Part shown: positions 56,563 through 64,000 of the stretch, in pieces
Layout of the letters: the number at the start of each line of letters is the position of its first letter
Numbering within the stretch: the stretch's first letter is position 1
NCBI GenBank assembly: GCA_007922225.1
Contig: ML679956.1
Location: 15,287,049 to 15,351,048 of the forward strand
DNA length: 64,000 nt
Direction of reading: 5' to 3'
Source: Emydura subglobosa
Lineage: Eukaryota; Chordata; Testudines; Chelidae
The notes under the pieces: model-generated
What the model was told of the DNA's origin: nothing
Seen by the model: the letters and a program-made list of their open reading frames with translations, nothing else
The model's database searches: none
Made by a program: the position numbers and the translations under genes

Positions 56563-58490
56563 AAGAGCAAGGCACCCATCTTCCATTGAATTGCAATGGG
56601 ACTTGGGTGCATCATTCCCTAGGGTCCTTTGAAAATCCCAACCTCCTAAATGCAAGACAAACACACTTAGGTGTATATCACTGATGTGTAGAATGTGAAT
56701 TCTTATTTTAAAGTAACAAAAATCATTTATAGTTAGCAAAAGGATAAGAAATGTGATTGAAAAACTGAGCTTTTTTTTGACTAGGAACAATTGTTCACTA
56801 GCTGGCTTTTTTTTATTTTTTATTTACTTCACTTTTGTTCGCAGTGTATTACAGAACAGAGGTGTATGAGAGAGCTTCATTCAAAACATTTCTTGGCAGT
56901 TTATTCATTATTCTATATTATTCATCAATGGGTTTCTTAAAATAAATAGCATAAATTTAAGAAAAAAAATAGCTTTTCACAATGAATTCAAACAAGGCCA
57001 ACCTATTCCTATATAGCAATCTCAGGAAAATATATTATCCCCAGAAAAGGAAAATTTCTCCTTTTGACTTTCACTATTTTATATTAGGCTGCTGTGACTA
57101 TATGACTTTGAAGACTGGAGCTCAAGTAGTCTTGAAATGATAATGCCTCAGAGCAAAATAGGATAAAAAAAATGGATCTTAGTGGAAAATATACTGTTTA
57201 TTGGTTTAAAAGCTAAACTAGCTAAAATGATACTTTTCCAATAGCATCTCTGAAGCAGGCAGGGAATTGTTCACTATCAATTTTGTATAGGAATTGTTAT
57301 TATAGTGTGACTACAATTTCTTCAAAAATATGACAGCATTTTAGTGATTCAAAGGCAGTCATTCATCATAATTTCATCTTGCAAGACATACTGAGCATGT
57401 TTTACCATATATTTTATTTCCAAAAAATATATTATATTTAACATGGTTGACATTGTGCAATGTATTACACGTTTTAAATAAATATGGGCCCAATTCTTCC
57501 ATCAGACATATATGCACAGCTCCCACTGATTTCAATGAATTATAGGAGGGCAGGCCTGGCCCTGGATTTTAATTATGGGCTTTAAAAATGCACAGATAGG
57601 AAATCAGATAGTGACAACATTGTCCTGCAAAAAGGCCAATGGAAATGATGGGTTGTACTTCATCTGTATAAGCTGCTGTCACTTCATTTAACAGGCACTG
57701 CAAAAGTCTAACCAGTGTAACTACTTTTCAGTTTCTTATACAATTATGTATTCACAGTTAGTGTAAATTAAATTTTGCATAATTCTACTATGGTCAATGG
57801 AGCTATGCCAAATTGTATGAGCTGAAGATGTGGCCTTCTGTTATTATATAGAATTTTATGTCCTTACCAAATGGTTTCATTACCAATTAGTTCCAGAATA
57901 TATTACCTCATAAACGCAATTATCAGATATTGTACAGCACTCTTTAGAAAACAGAAAAATTACCAAGCTGTCTCCTAGCAACCTTCTTGGCCCCCTTCCT
58001 CAGTGCAGAGCTTTGGTGTGGGAACTTATGTTCATGAGGATGAGGAGTCACCTGACATCAATGATTTTCCCAAAGACACCCAGCTATCTCTAAGTTGTCT
58101 TCTCTCATGATGTGATTAGGTGTGACTGGTTAGAGCCACTATTCAGAGTGACCACTTGGGAACCAGGGGTGGCAAGAGTCTATGCAAACAGGAAATAAAG
58201 ACAATCTTACATTCATCCCAAACATGGTGTCCTCTGTAATGGAGAGTGTCAACAATGCAGCATCCCTCTGTCTAAGTGAAAAGACCCTGTGTGGGAAGCA
58301 GGTAGCTCAGGCTCATTCTGAGTACCAGGGATGTGATGTCGATTGGCAAGAGGAAATGTTTTAAGAAACTAGCATGAGCTGTATCGAGTGATGGCAATTA
58401 TCCTCTACTTATCAAGGAATTTGCAGTCCAGAGGGTCTCATTGGACTCATGTTTCTCCTTGGATTTGCAGAGAAAGAAAAGCATGTTACC
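56563..58490. other. Unassigned AT-rich DNA with worn foldbacks
   Basis: Half copies of foldback repeats lie near 57486-57545 (GGGCCCAATTCTTCCATCAG, CCCACTGATTTCAATG) and 57785-57838 (GTCAATGGAGCTATGCCAAA). No gene is supported. Confidence 0.4.
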
Positions 58491-58499
58491 ATTTCCAGC

Positions 58500-58758
58500 C
58501 AGACATGTCAGGTCTTGGATAAAGACCGAACTGCAGTGATCCATGTTTAGATTACCTCAAGGCTAGACCATTGCAACATATCTTGTGTGGATTTACCCTG
58601 AATATAACCTGGAAATAACAGCTAATTTAGAATTCCATGCCTCATCTTCTCGGTAGGGTAGACTGATGTAAAAATACCACTCCAATGCTTTGGCCTGTTA
58701 AATCAATACTAATACCAGGCTCTAATCCTAACTAGGCTAGGTCCCAGATTCTTCAGAG
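58500..58758 (+). mobile_element. Possible L2-like LINE remnant (left of hAT)
   Basis: The frame near 58560-58600 gives LDHCNISCVDLP, which resembles the LDYCNSLLxGLP block near the end of L2/jockey-type reverse transcriptases. AGCTAATTTAGAATTCCATG and AATACCACTCCAATGCTTTG resemble the following QLIQNAAA and ITPVLxxLHWLP blocks. Several shifts are present. The sequence seems to continue at 61692 after the hAT insertion. Confidence 0.4.
58751..58758 (+). other. hAT target-site duplication, left
   Basis: CTTCAGAG here is repeated exactly at 61692-61699. An 8-bp duplication is the hallmark of hAT insertion. Confidence 0.9.
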
Positions 58759-59735
58759 AAGGGTGGATAAATTTTCTTTTAATGAAAAAAATCAGGTTTT
58801 TTATTTAAATTAGATTTTTTTTAAATTTTCTTATTTACATTATTATGTTTTTTAAAAAAAATGAAACTACTTAAAACGAAATCTGAATTTAATATAAAAA
58901 TGTTAAGACCTAAACTTCTTATAATCTCTAAACACATTTAAATAAAAAATAAATATGCTGAATCCATGACCCTCTATCTTTGCATTAGGGGCAGCTTTTC
59001 TATATAACCAAGGACTCTGGGGGAAAATGTCTGACTTTTAAGGCCAGGCTTTATAAATATGGCACAATAGGTTATGTATTATATTAAGGGATTGATCCTG
59101 TTGGGGGCGCAGGTGCAGGAGACTAGCAGAGTTATCACAGGGATTGGGTCCCATTCTCTGACTCCAGGAGAATCTTCATGTATCTCATCAGGATTACCCA
59201 TTGTACTTGTAACTTCTCCCTACCCGAGCTCCGACTGGCTCAGTTCTCAAATTATGAATACTTATACTCCAGCCACCATGGAAATTTACTCTCCTGTTCA
59301 TGGAAAAACACTGATGTGCCCAGTAACTACCGCCCCTTGCTTCTGGATGGTTCTGATCACTTCAAGTGAATGGCCTTGCTGTGTCTCTATGCATCTGCAT
59401 GCAGACAGATATACAAACAAACAGAAAACCATTAATTTCTCAACTGCCTCCCTCTCTGTCTCTGAACAAATTAAATGCTGCATGCAGGTTACACAAGCAG
59501 AAGTCTTGGATCGTTAGAGCTTTTGTTTTTCTGGAGGTGAGGGTTCAGTGGAGTGGAGCAAGGCAGGGGACTTATCTGTCAAGGGAGAAGGAGCAGCAGG
59601 TCCAACCGGAAAGGAGTAGCATTGGTGTCAGAGCAGGCTACTGTGGAAAGAAGGGACAACATTCTTCAGGGCGCAGTCACTAGTGTTGATTTCGACACCT
59701 GGGAGCTAGAGGAAAAAAAACCCAAACAAACTGCC

Positions 59736-59960
59736 ATGGCTGCAGGCCCTGGCAGACCCAAATAGGTACAGACCCTGTTTGGGAGTATTTTCAAGAAATT
59801 CCTGTGCCTGAGGGTCAAAAAGGAACACATTCCAAATGGAAACAGTGCAACAAAGAGATGCAAGGCCTGGTTGTCACAATGAAGCAACATAATTGCTTCT
59901 CAGAAGGCAATGGCTTTTGAAGATGTTGATATGAATACATCTGAAGAAGTTGGGTCAACT
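59736..59960 (+). pseudogene. hAT transposase N-terminal exon, BED zinc finger (broken)
   Basis: An ATG in good context (CTGCCATGG) at 59736 gives MAAGPGRPK, then a stop. In the next frame TDPVWEYFQEIPVPEGQK follows. This is the N-terminus and first part of a BED zinc finger, which binds the transposon ends. The finger continues as KWKQC, TMKQH and NC; the first of the two zinc-binding cysteines is replaced by tryptophan, while the second C, the H and the last C can be seen. An acidic EDVDMNTSEEVGSTG tail follows, and a possible splice donor (GGTTACT) near 59958. The frameshift at about 59765 and the changed cysteine make it dead. Confidence 0.72.
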
Positions 59961-60041
59961 GGTTACTAAACTTATTTTTTGTGGGATTCTTATGGATGGC
60001 CTCTACCATGTCTTACTATGCTAGCAAATGATACCTTAGAT

Positions 60042-60431
60042 CAATGATACTCAGACCTCAGTGGTTCAAGAGCCAAATTTGCAATCAATATTACCCAATA
60101 TTACAGCAGTGTGAATTCCTTGTTTCATTTACTATAGTACTAGATGTTCATATTTAAACAGTATGACAGGAGAAATAGTTTTTATATGATATATAATAAC
60201 ATATTGATAATATACATATATTATTTCTTACAGCAAAATGACTGACCAAGTATTATTATTTTATCAACTACAGTTGGTTAATAACACAGTAAAAACATAA
60301 TGGTTGGTTAGTAATTTAGATTGGTTCATAATTAAATCACACCGTGTTTTAATACCACGTGCTGCAAAGAGCTGCAGGGGATACATTAAAGAGCCACTTG
60401 TGGCTCACAAGCCTCAGTCTGAGTATCACTG
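60042..60431. mobile_element. hAT MITE nested inside the hAT transposon, 390 bp
   Basis: The left end CAATGATACTCAGACCTCAG and the inverted right end CAGTGATACTCAGACTGAGG are terminal repeats. Flanking 8-mers CCTTAGAT (60034-60041) and ATTTAGAT (60432-60439) match at 6 of 8 positions. AAGAGCC near the left and GAGCCACTTGTGGCTC near the right add further symmetry. The centre is AT-rich without coding capacity. Confidence 0.8.
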
Positions 60432-61001
60432 ATTTAGATTACTGGCATCATTTTGTGTTTCAGCTGGATTACTTACATCTGAATGTCAAAATGTTTGTGT
60501 TCAAAATATAACTGGTATGTTAGTTTGTCGTGGGAGTATTTATCAGTTACATTTTTACTTGTTCCTGCTGGACTTCTGAAATGATTTTTGATTGCTCAGT
60601 ATAATCCAGCATCCTAGGTGAAGCTTTCCTGTTTAAAAGAAAAGTTCTACTAGGCATTTATGAATTTTAACATTTACATTTTTTTCAATCTGTTTGGCAG
60701 TGCCAGTGATAGCCCATCTGAGACCCTAAGGCAGTAATATTTTGCCTCCCCATGCACAAACACACAACACACGCTAATAATTAATAGGCGGAGCCGCTGG
60801 AGCTGCTCGGGGCCCTAAGCAATTGCTAAATCTGCTTATACCTAGCACTGGCTCTTCTGTTTGGTATGTTGCTAGAGATAAGGGTTTAAATAAATTTAGA
60901 TAATCCTTCATTTATTAATTATTTTCACTATAAAACTGGGATTAGACTAAATGGTATTATTTAAATAATAGCTGCAGTAGGAGGAATCTTTCATTTACAA
61001 T

Positions 61002-61023
61002 CTCTTTTTTTTTTTTTTTTTTT
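61002..61023. repeat. Poly-T tract
   Basis: A T run of about 21 bases lies in the intron-like part of the hAT element just before the second transposase exon. Confidence 0.95.
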
Positions 61024-61085
61024 GTTATAAGCAGTGCATTAGGTGATAGGGAGCGAGCGTGACATTTTTTACCATTTTGTTTCAG

Positions 61086-61637
61086 GGTCCAGTTTAGCCA
61101 TAAGGAGTCCTGAATGTCCATCATTTGCAATGTCTGCAACTTCAGAGTCATCAGCAGGTAACACCAGCAATGCTGCAACTCAATATAGGTCAAACAGTAA
61201 ATTTTCTGTATCAAAAAAGAGACTTTTTTCTTTATCCAGTAAAACCATGGATACATTCGTAATCAGGACCAGCAAATTCCAGCAAGACTCCAAAGATGAA
61301 AAGACCGCTTGGTTCAATTCTCCCTTTCATTTTGTTAGAACAAATATTTCATTGACATGGTTCAATTATTATGACCAGGCTATACTACACCCAGCAGAGG
61401 AGACATTACTGAAAGGTTTCTGGATACAGTGTATGAGAAGCAAATTAAACAGTGTGCAAAAAACATAGATGAGGAATTCGTTAATCTTCATCTTGATGGG
61501 TGGAGCAATGTACGCAGTGATCCAATAATATCTGTTTGTATCACAACAGAAAATGGGCTTGTCTATTTTACAGAAACAACTGATACATCAGGACATGCCT
61601 CTAGAGAGGAATACTTAATATACTTAATGATTTAAAT
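61086..61637 (+). pseudogene. hAT transposase main exon, truncated, DUF659-like
   Basis: A pyrimidine-rich tract and TTTTGTTTCAG end at 61085, a good splice acceptor. The exon gives SSLAIRSPECPSF, a serine-rich linker and MDTFVIRTSKFQQDSKDEKT, then the conserved F...RTNISLTWFNYYD. A frameshift between about 61410 and 61422 leads to DTVYEKQIKQCAKNIDEEF, LHLDGWSNVRSDPIISVCIT and FTETTDTSGHASREEYL. This is the RNase H-like start region (LHLDGWSN) of the hAT transposases that carry DUF659. The first catalytic aspartate (LDGW) is present. The remaining catalytic residues, the helical insertion and the C-terminal dimerisation domain are missing. The exon cannot give an active enzyme; such exons sometimes remain as domesticated genes, but the shift argues against that here. 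Confidence 0.87.
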
Positions 61638-61691
61638 CAAGGCTTTCCACTTGCTGCTCTAAATCACCTTGATTTAAATCAATCCACACTG

Positions 61692-61940
61692 CTTCAGAGA
61701 CTGCCTTTCTACACTGTGGTGTGATTGCTTAGACAGATGGGGATTCTTTACTCTTCAAGTGGAGGCAGAGTTCTCTCTCAGTGCGGGAATCTGACCTGGG
61801 AATGCCTAGCCAGCTGGATATCCAATGTAGTCCTTCGGGTATGTTACAAGACTCATCTTTCCACAGGCCTTTTCCTACCAGAGGAGCAGATTCTGCCTCC
61901 TGTCTTCACTTCGACTAGTGCTTTTTCTCCATGAGTAAGC
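61692..61940 (+). mobile_element. Possible L2-like LINE remnant (right of hAT)
   Basis: After the duplication CTTCAGAG, ACTGCCTTTCTACACTGTGG, GACTCATCTTTCCACAGGCC and similar words continue what looks like the 3' part of the element interrupted at 58758. The assignment is weak. Confidence 0.3.
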
Positions 61941-62325
61941 CCACAGTGAAAAAAGGTGACAGAAACAGTCCCAGAGTTACGGCATCATCCTGGCAACAGC
62001 CTCCTGACTTGTTCACCCTTTCAAAACAATTGGCTCAGATTGAGCAAAGGCTAGAGAGAGTCCAGCTCCCTTTTTATATCACTTTTATTCAATGCATCAG
62101 ATGCAACAGCGATAGCACATTCAAAATGCCATTCATAATCATTATAACTGAACCTTATTTAATTTGACTATTTAAACTTTTATCCCTTTCGGAACACGAA
62201 GGATAGCTTTTTAGAAACACTATGGCCTTGATCCTCTGCTTTGTGCATCAGAGATGGGTTGAGGATGGACATAGATGGATTTCTGACCCCTTTATTATTA
62301 CTAATGATTTGTACTGTGGTGACAC
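61941..62325. other. Unassigned DNA
   Basis: Nothing recognisable is present. The 78-codon frame starting at 61931 is chance. Confidence 0.3.
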
Positions 62326-62328
62326 TTA

Positions 62329-62578
62329 GGGTATGTCTTCACTTATGGCGGCGAATTCGCTGCCGTCAAATCGACCTATCTGGATCGATTGAGTCAGTGA
62401 AGACCCGCTCAATCGATCCAGAAGTCAACATCTTAAAACCACCCCCGGAAGTGGCGCAGTGAAGATGCCGCATAAAGGAGGAGTTACGAAGTTGACGGGA
62501 GTTACACAAGCTACTGCGCATACTGCGCGTAACTCCCGTCAACTGCTGCCGAATTTCAAGGTATGAATAGACTTGGCC
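62329..62578. mobile_element. MITE, PIF/Harbinger-like, TTA target duplication
   Basis: The left end is GGGTATGTCTTCACTTATGG; the inverted right end is GGCCAAGTCTATTCATACC. TTA flanks both sides (62326-62328 and 62579-62581). There are internal inverted pairs: ATCGATTGAG with CTCAATCGAT near 62384-62418, and TTGACGGGAGTTAC with GTAACTCCCGTCAA near 62492-62541. CpG content is high for this window, which suggests a relatively young copy. It is non-coding. Confidence 0.82.
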
Positions 62579-62589
62579 TTAGAGAGCCC

Positions 62590-62805
62590 AACTGAGATCA
62601 GGGCCCATTGCACTGTACACACATGTAGTGAGAAACAAACCCTGTCTGAAAGAACTGATAACAACTGAGGAAGTACTACTATCCCCATTTCATAGATGGG
62701 GATCTGAGGTATAGACAGGTTAAGTGATTTGTCCATCAATCTGCAGAAAGTCTGTAGAAAAAACAGGAATTGTCCTGAGCCAAATCCAGTGCCTTTATCA
62801 CAAGC
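62590..62805 (+). repeat. Ancient amniote repeat, GATCAGGGCCCATTGCACTG order
   Basis: GAGATCAGGGCCCATTGCAC, AACAAACCCTGTCTGAAAGA, ATCCCCATTTCATAGATGGG, GACAGGTTAAGTGATTTGTC and CAAATCCAGTGCCTTTATCA occur in the known order of an old SINE/LINE segment. Its first part is the inverse of the tail at 34597. It is strongly diverged. Confidence 0.62.
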
Positions 62806-64000
62806 CCACATCCACCTTTCTAAGGCTGCCTTCCCCTCACCCACCAGTACAGCTCCAAAAAGCTGCCTCAAGACTGTTCTTGTTCTAACCTACATCAACA
62901 GTAACAGGCTCTGGGGCCCCATTTGATTAGCTCAGGATCTCCCAAGGGCAGTGTGCTCCAGTACACTCCCTCTGATTCCCAGCACTCCCTTTAGCATGCC
63001 TCCCACAGCGGGAGAGCAAGGCACAAATGACAGAGCTGGGCCAGGCTTTACACCATGTGGGGATGGCCCAAAAGTCCCGTTAGGGCAGCTTTAAGTTACC
63101 TTTGTGTGCTAAGGGGACTTAGTAAACAGTAGAATTTGGCCTGGCAACTTTAGTTGAAATATATCCTAGCTTCCTTTGTGGTCTATGTTAGTTGTTTTGA
63201 AGCACATACTCAATAGGTTATAGTCAACAGCCTACATCAGTCCACGGTGGCTTTGCTTTGATCGTGGCTGGGAATGAAGTTTATCAGTAGATTAAGAGTA
63301 TTCAGACTCTCTTGTGTATATATTTGTGCTTCAAGTGCCTGTTTTAATGTTTGGTTTGTTGTTATTGCTGGGATTTTTTTTGCTAGGCTTCTGTAGTGCC
63401 ACAGGGAGCCATTTATGGTGCTGAGATATGCTCTTCTAATGTGATTTCATTTCCTGGATGGAGAAAATACCATGAGAAAGATCAGATGGTATATATGAGC
63501 CCCAAAAATGGTTCCCTTAGGTCCTGAAAAATGTAAATACAAATCCAGCAATGCTAGGATTTAAGATGGACTGGTTTAACCCAGTGCCTCCATTTTTTTT
63601 ACTTTTTTCGGGTTCTTGAAGAAACCAAATCATTTGCTCCATCCTCTTTGCCAATATTTTGACTTGTCAACATAAGCCTTCCATTCATAAGGTTTTCCAA
63701 AAATCAGTACATCAACTGATCTAAAAATAAAAGTAAATTCTTGCAGTGCTGTATCACATTTTAAGGGGAAGAAAGGCTTTATTTCTATAGGTTTGTTTAC
63801 TTTGCCAATTGATGTCTCTTCCTCTTGTGTTTTAAAAGCTGGCTTTAACAAAATGACATCTTAAAAACCCTTCTTATTCACAGCTTGATGTTGAGGTGGA
63901 AGCAAGCCAGAGCTGGAATGGCTTTCCAAATTAGCCAGGGAACCTGCTGCTGAAGTAGGCTATTACCCTGCATGCGTTCATGTATATCGCCCTGTTTCCT
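62806..64000. other. Unassigned DNA
   Basis: No gene or clear repeat is supported up to the end of the window. The minus-strand frame at 63630-63851 has no motif. Confidence 0.35.

Larger units (their letters stand above)
58759..61691 (+). mobile_element. hAT DNA transposon, internally deleted, 2.9 kb
   Basis: The element lies between exact 8-bp copies of CTTCAGAG. The left end is AAGGGTGGATAAAT; the right end, read inverted, is CAGTGTGGATTGATTTAAAT. Subterminal GATTTAAATCA words occur at 61632 and 61669. It holds remains of the transposase: a BED-finger exon near 59736-59960, and a second exon from 61086 with the DUF659-like core. The transposase stops at about 61625, and the right terminal sequence begins at once, so the catalytic C-terminal half and the dimerisation domain are deleted. 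It was later hit by another hAT element at 60042-60431. Confidence 0.9.

Noticed and set aside
59074..59517. 147-codon open frame inside the hAT element
   Set aside because: It lies upstream of the BED exon in what looks like the element's 5' region, with no hAT-like sequence. It is probably chance.
1..64000. CRISPR arrays, operons, riboswitches or phage
   Set aside because: No spaced direct repeats with unique spacers, no ribosome-binding-site gene clusters and no prokaryotic genes. The repeats present are vertebrate transposons.

Overview
The window looks like vertebrate nuclear DNA, most likely from a turtle, with a crocodilian as the next possibility. It is AT-rich, has no protein-coding gene I can defend, and is crowded with amniote interspersed repeats. 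The evidence for turtle is the combination of many CR1 LINE fragments of several subfamilies, the repeat headed by GGGGTAGCCATGTTAGTC, foldback repeats with a loop like AAGTCAATGG, and a TGTGACA-ended LTR. I recognise all of these from turtle genomes from memory; none was searched. The window is intergenic or lies inside a very large intron. Almost every open reading frame is either chance or a shadow of a dead transposon.

Layout. 1-7 kb: mostly unassigned DNA with an LTR-like repeat (2.96-3.6 kb) and a CR1 reverse-transcriptase fragment (5.7-6.3 kb). 7-16.9 kb: a Penelope-like/hammerhead remnant, several foldback repeats, a 422-bp hAT MITE with a perfect 8-bp target duplication, a young CR1 nested in an older one, and a 200-bp hairpin. 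17.2-19.1 kb: a long decayed CR1/L3-type body carrying endonuclease motifs. 19.8-31.4 kb: MITEs with TTA target duplications, LTR-like repeats and an antisense CR1 carrying a 44-bp insertion. 31.4-35.1 kb: largely unassigned. 35.1-42 kb: an internally deleted CR1 that contains a (TATAG)n microsatellite, then further CR1 3' ends. 42-51.8 kb: mostly unique DNA, an LTR-like tail and a 10-N assembly gap. 51.8-53.2 kb: a solo LTR with a foldback Penelope-like insertion, then a MIR-type SINE. 54.8-56.6 kb: a CR1 3' end, a palindrome and a MITE. 58.8-61.7 kb: a hAT DNA transposon with exact 8-bp target duplications. It keeps pieces of its transposase (BED finger and DUF659-like exons), has lost the catalytic C-terminal half, and has been hit by a second hAT element. 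62.3-62.8 kb: a MITE and an ancient repeat.

Nothing here forms a working operon or pathway. What can be read is a layered insertion history: old CR1/L3, MIR and L2-like material, then DNA transposons and LTRs, then insertions inside them. The most informative loci are the nested hAT locus, the foldback with a degraded hammerhead-like core inside the solo LTR, the 44-bp insertion with an 11-bp target duplication, and the CR1 copy in which a microsatellite grew.
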